Positions 28,070 through 36,791 of a stretch of 64,000 nucleotides of DNA are shown here, piece by piece. The stretch spans positions 3,906,001 through 3,970,000 of the forward strand of contig NZ_JQLI01000001.1 of NCBI RefSeq assembly GCF_000744095.1. Reading direction: 5' to 3'. Source of the DNA: Cupriavidus necator A5-1 (GTDB lineage: Bacteria; Pseudomonadota; Gammaproteobacteria; Burkholderiales; Burkholderiaceae). Position numbers and translations under genes: made by a program. The notes under the pieces are model-generated. The model made no database searches. It saw nothing but the letters and a program-made list of their open reading frames with translations, and had not been told where the DNA came from. Each line of letters starts with the position of its first letter. The stretch's first letter is position 1.

Positions 28070-28834
28070 TCAGATCGCCGCCGCGGCGGTCAGCCAGCCC
28101 TCTTCGGTGCTCGCCGCCGCGACCTGGCTCGCGATCGTGTCGCCCAGGCGCGTGGCATCGGCATAGACTGAGTCATGCTTCACTTCCGAGACGCCGTGCA
28201 CGCCCGCGCCGCCTGCAGCGGCCATCGCCAGGTGGCCGGCGGCCGCGCCGATGCCGGCGGTTTCCGCCACGCCCGGGATATGGCCGCTGTCGGCATCGGC
28301 GACGAAGCTCTGCAGCGGCACCGCGACGCCGTTGGCCGGCTTGTACGAGATCCGCACTTCGGCGCCGACTTCGCTCTTGCCCGCACCCAGCCCGATCAGC
28401 AGGCGGCGGCGGCCGCTGCCTTCATCGATCTGGCGGAAGTCGCCCGCGACGATCAGCGCATTGGCGCCGGCCGGCACCGGCGCGTCCGAGTGCACCGCAT
28501 GCAGTCCCCTGGCCTGCAGCTGGCGCACGATCTCGTCGGCGACCTGCTCGCGCGCTTCCGCCGCGGCCTGCGACTGCGCGCCGGCGGACGAGCCGCCCGT
28601 CGCCATCATCTTCACCTTCTGCGCGAGGCCGCCGTCCAGCTGCACGTGGCCGGCGTCGGCGTCGAACGCGCGGACCACGATGACGTCCGCGTGCACTGGC
28701 TGCAGCAGGCCCGTCTGGCTGATGCCGGTGACACCGGCGCTGGCGCAGCCCGCGCTCAGCAGAGCGGTGGCGGCAAGCGCGGCGATGGTCAGGCGTTTGG
28801 TCTGGGTGGCGATGGTCTGGATGGGGTTGCGCAT
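28070..28834 (-). CDS. DUF4410 lipoprotein
   Basis: A 254-residue protein from the ATG at 28834, preceded by AAGGA. Basic N-region RNPIQTIATQTKRL, a hydrophobic core and the lipobox LLSAGC predict an envelope lipoprotein. The body fits the DUF4410 pattern: VIVVRAFDADAGHVQL, then AREQVADEIVRQLQARGL and LIVAGDFRQIDEGSGRRRLLIGLGAGKSEVGAEVRISY. That family is widespread and uncharacterised; GxGxxKSxV-type motifs suggest an outer-membrane accessory role. It lies downstream of the two-component pair on the same strand, separated by a region with an inverted repeat. Confidence 0.75.
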   Translation of the reverse strand: MRNPIQTIATQTKRLTIAALAATALLSAGCASAGVTGISQTGLLQPVHADVIVVRAFDADAGHVQLDGGLAQKVKMMATGGSSAGAQSQAAAEAREQVADEIVRQLQARGLHAVHSDAPVPAGANALIVAGDFRQIDEGSGRRRLLIGLGAGKSEVGAEVRISYKPANGVAVPLQSFVADADSGHIPGVAETAGIGAAAGHLAMAAAGGAGVHGVSEVKHDSVYADATRLGDTIASQVAAASTEEGWLTAAAAI

Positions 28835-28951
28835 GGCGGATCCTTCATTGGCACGTCGGTGCCGTCGGTGATGGGGGAAAGCTGTCACCGACAATCGTTC
28901 GACCACAAGATCGCAAACCATCGGAGAGCCTGTCATCGCGCTGCGCGCTTC

Positions 28952-28998
28952 GGTTTTTCCGGGCGCCGCATCGCGGTGACCGAAGTATCGGAAAAACC
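28952..28998. promoter_or_regulatory. Inverted repeat between the DUF4410 gene and the sensor kinase gene
   Basis: Perfect 10-bp arms GGTTTTTCCG and CGGAAAAACC enclose 27 bases; a nested pair CTTCGGT / ACCGAAG lies across the same interval. It may be an operator of the DUF4410 promoter or end the kinase transcript. Confidence 0.4.
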
Positions 28999-29069
28999 AG
29001 GGGGATGTGCCATGTGGGAATTATTTCGCGCGATGTCACGGCGCGATGCCTGGCGCGCGATCCACCGCG

Positions 29070-30395
29070 CTAGGCTGAGGAGGCCTGCAACGGCAGCGCC
29101 ACCACGGCCTCGAGGCCGCCGCCGTCGCGCGCGCGGAACTGCAGCGAGCCGCCATGCAGGCGCGCGATGCGCTCGACGATGGCCAGCCCCAAGCCGGTGC
29201 CGCCGGCGTGGCCGCGCGCGTTCGCGCCGCGGCTGAACGGCGCCTTGAGCTGCTCCAGCTCCTGCGCGGCGATACCGGTGCCGCGGTCGCCCACGGCCAC
29301 GTAGGCGCAAGCGGCGTCGCGCCAGGTGCGCACGCTGAAGCCGGACTTGCCGTACACGACAGCGTTCTGCATCAGGTTCATCAGCAGCCGCATCAGGCTG
29401 ACCGGCCGGAACGAAACCGGCGGCAGCTCGCCCAGCGACAGCTCGAACGCGTGGCCGAGGCCAGCGAAGTCTGAAGCGAGTTGCCCGACCAGCGCATTGA
29501 GGTCGCCCGGCTGCGGCAGTTCCTTCTCGCCACTGCCGGCGTAGTCCATGAACTGCTGCAGGATGGTCTCGATATGGTCGAGATAGCCTTCTGCCGACGC
29601 CACGAAGGCGTCGTCGGCGCCGCGCGGGATTGCCATGGCCATCGCCAGCCGCAGCTTGGTCAGTGGCGTGCGGATATCGTGCGACACCCCGGCCAGCATC
29701 AGCGCGCGCGTCTGCTCGGCCTGACGCAACGCCTGCGTCATCTGGTTGAAGGCGCTGCCGACCTGCGCGATCTCGGTGGGGCCGTCGGTGGGCAGCGGTG
29801 GCGGCGTTTCGCCCGCGCAGATCTGGCGCGCCGCGTGTGCGAGGTCCTGCAGCGGGCGGTTCAGGTGCCGCTGGATCAGGTAGCCGGTAAGTGCCGCCAG
29901 CAGTGCCAGCGCCACGGATAAAACCATCGCGGTGACGATGCCGCCGGCGCGTGCATCCTCGGTCATCGGCAGTGCGATCCAGCGCGGCGCACCGGCCACA
30001 TGCAAGCGGATCCACAGGCGTTCGCCGTCGCCGCTCTGCCAGCGCACCGGCATGTCGGGTGGCAGCTGGCGGCGCAAGGCCTCGAGGAAGACATCGCGCT
30101 GCCAGGTGCGCATCAGGTGCACCAGGTCCGGCGCGGGCGCCGGCGCGGCGTGGGCGGGGTCCTGCAGCTGCGCGCCCAGCCGCGCGGCAGCGGCGCTGCC
30201 GGCCTCGGGCGGCAGCGTGGCCAGCACGCCGTCGAGCGTCTTCACGTAGTCGGCAAAGATGATGGCGGCGCGCTCGATGCGCGGGCGCTGCACGAAATGC
30301 AGCAGCACGGTGAGCGAACACGCCTGGGTGATCGCCACCAGCGCCACCAGCAGCGCGATATTGCGCGCCAGCAGCGAGCGCGGAAGCAGGCGCAT
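29070..30395 (-). CDS. Sensor histidine kinase (EnvZ-type)
   Basis: A 441-residue inner-membrane kinase from the ATG at 30395. TM1 (SLLARNIALLVALVAITQACSL), a periplasmic sensor of about 130 residues and TM2 (GGIVTAMVLSVALALLAALTGYLI) precede HAMP, the H-box AGVSHDIRTPLTKLRLAM, and the ATPase with NLMQNAVVYGKS (N), GDRGTGI (D) and GGTGLGLAIVERI (G). It autophosphorylates and transfers phosphate to the adjacent OmpR-type regulator, with which it shares one base (TGATG). The signal is unknown. Confidence 0.95.
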   Translation of the reverse strand: MRLLPRSLLARNIALLVALVAITQACSLTVLLHFVQRPRIERAAIIFADYVKTLDGVLATLPPEAGSAAAARLGAQLQDPAHAAPAPAPDLVHLMRTWQRDVFLEALRRQLPPDMPVRWQSGDGERLWIRLHVAGAPRWIALPMTEDARAGGIVTAMVLSVALALLAALTGYLIQRHLNRPLQDLAHAARQICAGETPPPLPTDGPTEIAQVGSAFNQMTQALRQAEQTRALMLAGVSHDIRTPLTKLRLAMAMAIPRGADDAFVASAEGYLDHIETILQQFMDYAGSGEKELPQPGDLNALVGQLASDFAGLGHAFELSLGELPPVSFRPVSLMRLLMNLMQNAVVYGKSGFSVRTWRDAACAYVAVGDRGTGIAAQELEQLKAPFSRGANARGHAGGTGLGLAIVERIARLHGGSLQFRARDGGGLEAVVALPLQASSA

Positions 30396-31108
30396 CACGA
30401 TTCGATGCCGGCCACCAGCATGTAGCCGACGCCCCACACGGTCTTGATAAAGCGCGGCTTGGACGGATCCGCCTCCACGATCTGGCGCAGCCGCAGGATC
30501 TGCACGTCGATGCTGCGGTCAAGCGCATCGTGGTCACGCCCGCGCGCGCGGGCGAGCAGGTTCTCGCGGCTGACGGCCCGGTTCGGCGACGACCCCAGCG
30601 CGTGCAGCAACAGCATCTGCGCGGAATGCACCTCGACCAGCTCGCCGGCGCGCATCAGCGTCTGCTTGCCGACATCGAAGGTGAACTCGCCGAAGCGCAG
30701 CGTCTGCGCGGTGACGGTCGGATCGCCGGCCGCCATCTTCTGCCGGCGCAGCAGCGCGCGGATGCGCGCCACCAGCTCGTCGGGCACGAAGGGCTTGGCC
30801 AGGTAGTCGTCGGCGCCGGTCTCCAGCCCCGCGACGCGGTCGACCGGATCGCCCTTGGCGGTCAGCATCAGGATGGGCAGCGTGTGGCCCTCGGCACGCA
30901 GGCGCTGGCAGATGGTGAGGCCATCTTCCGGCTCCATCATCAGGTCCAGCACCAGCAGGTCGTAGGGCTCGCGCTGCAGGTACCTGTCGAGCTGCTTGCC
31001 GTCGGCCACCGCGCGCACGCGGAAGCCGTGCCCGGTCAGGAACCGTTGCAGCATGTTGCGCAGCTCGGCTTCATCGTCGAGCACGACAATCCTGTTCACC
31101 TGTTCCAT
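30395..31108 (-). CDS. OmpR-family response regulator
   Basis: A 237-residue regulator from MEQVNRIVVLDDE at 31108. The receiver has the acidic pair DDE at 11-13, phospho-acceptor Asp55 in LLVLDLMM, the Thr of LMLTAKGD and Lys of LAKPF. The C-terminal winged helix (LRFGEFTFDVGKQTLMRAGELVEVHSAQMLLLHAL ... RSIDVQILRLRQIVEADPSKPRFIKTVWGVGYM) is of the OmpR/PhoB type. It is the first gene of a two-gene operon with the kinase. The EF-hand-like gene lies just upstream on the same strand and could be part of the same unit or a target. Confidence 0.95.
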   Translation of the reverse strand: MEQVNRIVVLDDEAELRNMLQRFLTGHGFRVRAVADGKQLDRYLQREPYDLLVLDLMMEPEDGLTICQRLRAEGHTLPILMLTAKGDPVDRVAGLETGADDYLAKPFVPDELVARIRALLRRQKMAAGDPTVTAQTLRFGEFTFDVGKQTLMRAGELVEVHSAQMLLLHALGSSPNRAVSRENLLARARGRDHDALDRSIDVQILRLRQIVEADPSKPRFIKTVWGVGYMLVAGIES

Positions 31109-31146
31109 GGCGGGTCTCCGGCGATGCCGGCCTCCGGTGCCAGCCT

Positions 31147-31440
31147 TCAGCGCGACATCATCTTCTGCCTCATGAACGCTTCGATCTGCGGCAGCGTCAC
31201 GTAACCGGCGCGCTGCGTGTCGATCTGGTCGAAGTGGCTGGCGACCATCGGCATGCCTGCCGCGGCCTGCTCGCGGGTCAGCTTGCCGTCGCGCTTGGTA
31301 TTGGCACTGGCAAAGCGCGCCTGCAATTGCTGCAGCGCACGCTCCACGCGCGGGCCGCCGGCTGCCGGCATCTCGACACTTTGCGCGGATGCGCCTGCTG
31401 AAACAATACACAACATAAGCACTGCAATCATCTTCTTCAC
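31147..31440 (-). CDS. Small secreted EF-hand-like protein
   Basis: A 97-residue protein with a clear signal peptide (MKKMIAVLMLCIVSAGASAQ). Two degenerate EF-hand loops are visible: ANTKRDGKLTREQ and DTQRAGYVTLPQIEAF. In both, several Ca-liganding acidic positions are replaced, so calcium binding is doubtful. Helices between them (VERALQQLQARFASA, MVASHFDQI) fit the fold. It precedes the two-component genes by 38 bases on the same strand. Function unknown; a periplasmic metal or stress sensor partner is one guess. Confidence 0.75.
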   Translation of the reverse strand: MKKMIAVLMLCIVSAGASAQSVEMPAAGGPRVERALQQLQARFASANTKRDGKLTREQAAAGMPMVASHFDQIDTQRAGYVTLPQIEAFMRQKMMSR

Positions 31441-31497
31441 GATGGACTCCGTGGGGTAGGCGGCCGTGCCGGCGGGTGGATGGAAACCTGATGGCCC

Positions 31498-32517
31498 TCA
31501 GGCCAGGTGGGCGGGCACCCAGACGGCGCCGGCCCAGTGGCCGGGCACCAGCACCGCCGCCCTGGCAGGACGGGCGACGTAGATGGTGCGCGGCGCGACA
31601 TAGCCGGCACGCGGCAGCGGCGCAGCCCGCACCACCACGGTCGGCAGCGGCGCGGTGGCGACCACGACCTTCGGCGGCGGGGGCGGCGCCACGACGACCC
31701 CGGCCGGCGGCGCGGCGACCACCACCTTGGCGAGCGGCGGCGCGTAAACCGTGGCCAGCGCGGGCGGCGGCACATACACCGTCGCCGGCGGCGGGGGCGG
31801 TGGCGTCACCACCACAGGCGGCGTGCTGACGGCCACCGTCGCGCCGGCTGCGGTCACGCTGGCGCCGGTGGTCACCGTGGTGCCGTGGACCACGGTGGCA
31901 CCGCTGCCGGTGGTGACGACGCCCGGCGCGACCTGGGTAGCACTGCCCGAATGGGTGACGGTGCGGCCTTGCGCACCGGTCACGGTGCCGTAGCGGTTGC
32001 AGGTCGACCCGGGGCAGCTCGTCGAGGCGGCGTGGCTTGCGATATTGCCATTTGCGCCAGTGACGGTGCCCGACGACGAGTACTGGCCGACGCCTTCACG
32101 CGTCACGCTGCCCGCGGTGGTGGCGGTCTGGCCGTTGGACCCGGTCAGGTCGCCGCTGTGCGAGCAGGTGCCGCCGGCGCAACTGGTGCTGCCGTCGTGC
32201 TGCACCGAGCGGCCGTTCGGACCGGTCGCGGTGCCGGCGTTGCTGAACTGGCCCGGCGCGGTGCGGGTCACGGTGCCGGTGTTGGTGGCCAGGCCGCCAT
32301 AGGGACCGACGACGCCGCCGGTATGCGAGCAGCTGCCGCCACCGCAGGCACCAACGTGCGCGCCGTTGTAGACGCCACGTGAGGTGTAGGCCGTGCCGTG
32401 GCCGGACCAGGCGGCGAATGCCGGGGTGCTGGCAAGAATCACCAGCGCACCGGACGCGATACCGAGCAGGCGCGGCACTCGGTGGAAGCGGGAGGATTTG
32501 GAGGAGCGGAATGTCAT
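31498..32517 (-). CDS. Secreted repeat protein with Cys-pair modules and a PV-rich tail
   Basis: A 339-residue exported protein. Signal peptide runs to about PAFA (residue 35). Residues 40-205 consist of four imperfect repeats of about 40 residues: GTVT.xxGQ...GTATGPNGRS...CxGGxCSHxG, with Cys pairs in CGGGSCSH, CAGGTCSH, CPGSTCNR. The middle and tail are Val/Pro-rich (VVVTPPPPPP, ATVYVPPPALATVYAPPL) and end in VPGHWAGAVWVPAHLA, like the YXWGXW-type end of some envelope proteins. I recognise no enzymatic domain. It may be a cell-surface or matrix protein; four Cys pairs suggest disulfides or metal binding. Confidence 0.65.
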   Translation of the reverse strand: MTFRSSKSSRFHRVPRLLGIASGALVILASTPAFAAWSGHGTAYTSRGVYNGAHVGACGGGSCSHTGGVVGPYGGLATNTGTVTRTAPGQFSNAGTATGPNGRSVQHDGSTSCAGGTCSHSGDLTGSNGQTATTAGSVTREGVGQYSSSGTVTGANGNIASHAASTSCPGSTCNRYGTVTGAQGRTVTHSGSATQVAPGVVTTGSGATVVHGTTVTTGASVTAAGATVAVSTPPVVVTPPPPPPATVYVPPPALATVYAPPLAKVVVAAPPAGVVVAPPPPPKVVVATAPLPTVVVRAAPLPRAGYVAPRTIYVARPARAAVLVPGHWAGAVWVPAHLA

Positions 32518-32828
32518 CGCAGGTCCTTCAGGTTCGGTTCATGCCGCGCACCGTGGCGCGGCGACGGGACGAACTATAGGAAAGGGAACTGCGTTTTTCG
32601 CGGTCGAAAAAATGTCGCGGTGTTACACCGCGCGGCTCGGCCTGAAATCGCCGGAAACCGCCACCCGGCATGGCTTTTCATGGCCTCCCCCCACGCCGCC
32701 GGCCATGACATACGGCGAAATATTTCCTGCATGGCGCAGCCCGGGCCCACCCACTACATTTGCCTCACCGACGCGGCGACGGCCCCCTCCGCCAAGCAAG
32801 CGTCCCACCTCACTGCACAGGACCCATC

Positions 32829-33731
32829 ATGCACAACCTCGGAAAACTCACCCTCTACGTCACGGCGTTCGTCGTGGCGGTCTCGCTGCTCGAAGCCTTC
32901 GTGCTGGCACGCAAGGCCCGCCAGCAAGGCAAGGCCTACCCCTGGCATGAACTCGGGATGTCGCTGGCCGACCTCGTCGGGCGCAAGCTGTTCGCGCTGC
33001 TGCCGCTGTCGCTGGCCACGCCGATCTTCTCGTTCGCCTGGGAACACCGCATCTTCACGGTCGAGATCAACAGCGCGCTGGCCGTGCTGCTGCTCTTCCT
33101 CGGACAAGAGTTCTGCTACTACTGGTACCACCGCGCCTCGCACCGCATCCGCTTCTTCTGGGCGACGCACGCCGTCCATCACTCGCCGAACGAGCTGACG
33201 CTGGGTACGGCCTATCGCCTGGGCTGGACCGGCAAGATCACCGGCACCGCGATGTTCTTCGCCCCGCTGGTCTGGCTCGGCGTGCGTCCTGAAGTCGTTC
33301 TGGCCGCCCTGAGCCTGAACCTGCTGTACCAGTTCTGGCTGCACACCACCTGCATCCCCAAGCTGGGCTGGTTCGAATACGTCTTCAACACCCCGTCGGC
33401 GCACCGCGTGCACCATGCCTCGAATGTCGATTACCTGGATGCCAACTACGGCGGCGTGCTGATCCTCTTCGACCGCCTGTTCGGCACCTATATGGAAGAG
33501 CGCGCCGAGGAGCCTTGCCGCTACGGCCTGGTCAAGCCGACCACCACGCACAACCCGCTGGTCAACCAGTTCGAGCACTGGGTCAGCCTGTTCCGCGACA
33601 TGGCCAATGCAGGCAGCGTGACCAAGGCAGTCGGTTACCTGGTCATGCCTCCGGGCTGGGCGCCCGACGGTGGCGGCGAGACCACGGAGAGCCTGCGGCG
33701 TCAGGCGCAGGCAGAGCGGGTGGGGGTGTAA
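32829..33731 (+). CDS. Sterol desaturase/fatty acid hydroxylase family membrane protein
   Basis: A 300-residue di-iron membrane protein from the ATG at 32829. The His-box set is complete: HRASH at 101-105, HAVHH at 114-118 and SAHRVHHASN in the C-terminal half, with a lone His in LHTTCIPKLGWFEYVFNTPSAH. Several hydrophobic helices anchor it. Members hydroxylate or desaturate lipids; the substrate is not predictable. Its TAA stop lies inside the 11-bp target duplication of an IS4 element, which separates the gene from its terminator at 35212. Confidence 0.88.
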   Translation: MHNLGKLTLYVTAFVVAVSLLEAFVLARKARQQGKAYPWHELGMSLADLVGRKLFALLPLSLATPIFSFAWEHRIFTVEINSALAVLLLFLGQEFCYYWYHRASHRIRFFWATHAVHHSPNELTLGTAYRLGWTGKITGTAMFFAPLVWLGVRPEVVLAALSLNLLYQFWLHTTCIPKLGWFEYVFNTPSAHRVHHASNVDYLDANYGGVLILFDRLFGTYMEERAEEPCRYGLVKPTTTHNPLVNQFEHWVSLFRDMANAGSVTKAVGYLVMPPGWAPDGGGETTESLRRQAQAERVGV

Positions 33732-33735
33732 GAAG

Positions 33736-35198
33736 CACCCCTTTCCAGGTGACGAAGAATAGGGCACGCTCCGTGTTCTCGAACCGAAAACGAAGTCAGT
33801 GGCGTGGTACTGGACGCAGTGGTGGAACGCTTTATCGAACACAGCCCGATCAGCGTGATGGCGCGCCTGGGGTTGCAACGCGCCCTCGATCCGGCCTGGA
33901 TCGACGAGTTGTTCGATCAGGAGCGTGAAAGTCAGTACACGCGGGAGCTATTGTTCTCGACGACGGTGGAAATCATGTCGCTGGTCGCCGTGGGGCTGCG
34001 CCCGTCAGTGCACGCGGCGGCCAAGGCCAGTCCGGCGCTGCCGGTTTCCATCACCGCGCTGTACGACAAGATCAGCCGGACCGAGCCGGGACTGGTTCGT
34101 GCCCTGGTGCAAGGCAGCGCGCGGCGGCTGGGGCCGGTCGTGCAACCGATGTTGCGCAAGCAGCCGCCCTCGGTGGACGGCTATCGCCTGCGCATCGTGG
34201 ATGGTAGCCACTTGCCGGCGAGCGAAAAGCGCCTGAAACCATTGCGTGGGTTTCGGGGCGCGGCCTTGCCAGGGCAGTCATTGGTGGTTTATGACCCGGA
34301 TACGGCGATGATCGTCGATCTGGTGCCCTGTGAAGATGCGCATGCGCAGGAGCGGGCCATCATGGAAACCCTGCTCGAGTCGAGCCGAGCCGGCCCAGTT
34401 GTGGATCGCCGATCGCAACTTCAGCACCCGGGCGATCCTTGCCGGCTGGCAGCATCGCGGCAGCGCCTTCATCGTGCGCGAGCACGGCCGCAATCCGTGC
34501 CCCAGCGAGCTGGAGCCGGTACGCGAAATGGGCCGGGTCGAAACCGGTATCGTGTACGAGCAGGCGGTCAGCATCCCGGATGAATCGAACGCGCCGCTGG
34601 TGCTGCGGCGCATCGAGCTGCATCTGGATGGCGCCACCGAGGATGGTGACACCGTCATCCGCCTGTTGACCAATGTCCCTGCCACACACCTGACGGCCGA
34701 GGCAGTCGCCCGGTTATATCGGCGACGCTGGAGCATAGAGAATCTGTTTCAGCGACTCGAATCGGTGCTCAACAGCGAGATTCGTTCGTTGAGTCAGCCG
34801 CGTGCGGCGCTGCTGGCCTTTGGTGTGGCGGCGCTGGCGTATAACGTGCTAAGCGTGATTGCGACTGCGGTGAGAATCCGCCATGAACTGGATACCAGTG
34901 ATATCGAGCTCTCACCGTATTACCTCGCCAGCGAAATCCGGGCGACATATGCCGGCATGATGATCGCAGTGCCGCCCGAGGTGTGGCAGGCCTATGACCT
35001 CCTCACCTCAGCTCAGCTCGGTCACAAATTGATCAAGATCGCGACGCACGTTGATCCCCGCGCGATGCGCAAACATACGCGGGGACCGAAAGCGCCGAAG
35101 AAGAAAGGCTATGCGGCCGGATGCGTAGCACGGCGGCATGTTTCTACCGCCCGTGTCATCAAGGCTGGACGTGTCGTTTAATCACCTTGAAAGGGGTG
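33736..35198 (+). mobile_element. IS4-family insertion sequence with ends and target duplication
   Basis: Terminal inverted repeats CACCCCTTTCCAGGTGA (left) and its counterpart CACCCCTTTCAAGGTGA (right, read inward) agree at 16 of 17 bases. The element of 1463 bases is flanked by a perfect 11-base duplication, GGTGTAAGAAG, at 33725-33735 and 35199-35209, within the 10-13 base range of the IS4 family. A fresh duplication suggests recent insertion. Confidence 0.9.
33804..35181 (+). pseudogene. IS4-family transposase, frameshifted
   Basis: A DDE transposase read in two frames. The first carries LRIVDGSHLPASEKR (first Asp) and LVVYDPDTAMIVDLVPCEDAHAQERA; the second carries LWIADRNFSTRAILAG (second Asp) and LYRRRWSIENLFQRLESVLNSEI (the YREK-type Glu). 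The frames join if one base, the A at 34383, is removed, giving a protein of about 458 residues. A one-base insertion or a sequencing error explains this better than programmed shifting, which IS4 elements do not normally use. The GTG at 33804 is the best visible start. Confidence 0.85.
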
Positions 35199-35211
35199 GG
35201 TGTAAGAAGTC

Positions 35212-35238
35212 AAAAGCGCGGCGATGCCGCGCTTTTTT
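35212..35238. terminator. Bidirectional terminator displaced by the IS4 element
   Basis: An 11-bp stem AAAAGCGCGGC / GCCGCGCTTTT with a GAT loop has a T-run on the plus side and A-run on the other. It should have ended the desaturase transcript and still ends the convergent pcaL operon. Confidence 0.85.
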
Positions 35239-35301
35239 ATCGCCAGGCGGCCATGGTGCCGCCTCCTGGCATTTCTACGTTCCCGTGGCCGCGCCCCGGC
35301 G

Positions 35302-36483
35302 TCAGTTTCCAGGGCTGGCATCCACCTCCGCAAACACTTCCGCGGCCAGATGGAAAGCGGAGTTCGCTGCGGGCACGCCGCAATAGATCGCGGTTTGCAG
35401 CAGCACTTCCTTGATCTCGTCACGCGTCACGCCATTGTTGGCGGCGGCGCGCAGGTGCAACGCCAGTTCTTCCGAGCGGTTCAGCGCCACCATCATGGCG
35501 ATGGTCAGCAGGCTGCGCGTATGCCGCGGCAGGCCTTCGCGCGTCCAGATCTCGCCCCAGGCGTAGCGTGTGATCAGGTTCTGGAACTCCTCGTTGAGCG
35601 GCGTCAGCCGCGCGAGCGAGCGATCGACATGCGCATTGCCGAGCACGTCGCGCCGCACCGAGAGGCCGGCGTCGTAGCGCGCGTGGTCGTCGGCCACGGG
35701 CTGGCGGCCGTGCACGAAATCGATCAGCGCGGCGGTGAAGCGCCCGGGCTGCTCGAAGCTGGAGATATGCGCGGCAGGCAGTTCGACGAAGCGCGCGCCG
35801 GGAATCGCATCGGCCAGCGCGCGGCCCTCCTGGGCACTCGTCGACGGATCCTGGCTGCCGGCGATGACCAGCACGGGCACCGGGATCGACGACACCGTCT
35901 GGCGGAAGTCGGCGTCCCGCACGGCCGCGCAACTGGCCGCATAGCCGCGCGGATCGAGCCCCGCGAGCACGCTGCGCAGGCCATCCAGCGCGCGGTCCGC
36001 CGTGGCGGCAAACCCCGGCGTGAACCAGCGCTCGACGGAAGGCGCGACCATCACGGCCATGCCATCGCGCAGCACGGTGTCGATGCGCGTATTCCATCCG
36101 TCCGCATTGCCGATCTTCGCGGCGGTATTGGCCAGCACGATGCGGGAGAAGCGCTCAGGCGCATGGATGCCGAGCCACATCCCCGTGAGACCGCCCATCG
36201 ACAGGCCGCAGAACACCGCCTGCCCGATTCCCAATGCGTCCAGGAGGGCGATCACATCGTGCCCGAGTAGCTCGACGGTGAAGGCATCGCCGGGCGCGGT
36301 CGAGCGGCCGTGGCCGCGCGTGTCGTAGCGCACGACACGGAAGCGCCCGGCCAACGCGGCCGCCTGCGGGTCCCACATGGTGTGGTCGGTGCCGAGCGAG
36401 TTGGAGAAGAGGATGGCCGGGGCAGACTCGGGGCCGTCGACGGTGTAGAAAAGCCGGGCGCCGGCGTGATCGAGATAGGGCAA
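35302..36483 (-). CDS. pcaL: Fused beta-ketoadipate enol-lactonase/carboxymuconolactone decarboxylase
   Basis: A 393-residue two-domain enzyme. Residues 1-260 are the PcaD alpha/beta hydrolase with catalytic Ser95 in CGLSMGG, Asp in IAGSQDPSTS and His in LPAAHISSFEQP; it opens the enol-lactone to beta-ketoadipate. Residues about 270-385 are PcaC (NEEFQNLITRYAWGEIWTREGLPRHTRSLLTIAMMVAL...), decarboxylating gamma-carboxymuconolactone. One protein thus does two successive steps. It is last of the minus-strand pca genes, but 308 bases with a palindromic repeat separate it from pcaB. Confidence 0.95.
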   Translation of the reverse strand: MPYLDHAGARLFYTVDGPESAPAILFSNSLGTDHTMWDPQAAALAGRFRVVRYDTRGHGRSTAPGDAFTVELLGHDVIALLDALGIGQAVFCGLSMGGLTGMWLGIHAPERFSRIVLANTAAKIGNADGWNTRIDTVLRDGMAVMVAPSVERWFTPGFAATADRALDGLRSVLAGLDPRGYAASCAAVRDADFRQTVSSIPVPVLVIAGSQDPSTSAQEGRALADAIPGARFVELPAAHISSFEQPGRFTAALIDFVHGRQPVADDHARYDAGLSVRRDVLGNAHVDRSLARLTPLNEEFQNLITRYAWGEIWTREGLPRHTRSLLTIAMMVALNRSEELALHLRAAANNGVTRDEIKEVLLQTAIYCGVPAANSAFHLAAEVFAEVDASPGN

Positions 36484-36600
36484 GGGAATCTCCTTGGATG
36501 TTGGTGTGTTGTGTTCAGTCGGCGGTCATTGGTGGATGTGGAAGAGTGGGCCGGTTTATGTGCATGCGTCGGAACTGGCTGCTACCCGCCGTGGACGCAA

Positions 36601-36720
36601 TCCTCTCCCGCGCAGTGGGAGAGGGGTGGGGGTGAGGGCCCGGCGGTGGCATGCTCCTGCGCCCGACTTCGTCGACATGCCTGCCCTCACCCCGGCCCTC
36701 TCCCGCAAGCGGGAGTGGGA
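36601..36720. repeat. REP/BIME-like palindromic repeat between pcaB and pcaL
   Basis: This has the same plan as 14768-14874: CCTCTCCCGC...GTGGGAGAGGGG, GGGGGTGAGGGC, then CCCTCACCCC and CCTCTCCCGC...GCGGGAG in inverse order. The surrounding 308-base gap (36484-36791) holds nothing else I can identify. Confidence 0.75.
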
Positions 36721-36791
36721 GTACACCGACCTGGCGCCGATGCAGCAGCCATCGCAAACGTCGCCACATTCCAGCAGTCCGGGCCGCGGAT

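Noticed and set aside
33804..35181. Programmed frameshift in the IS4 transposase
   Set aside because: No slippery heptamer at the junction and IS4 elements normally use one frame; a one-base insertion explains it.
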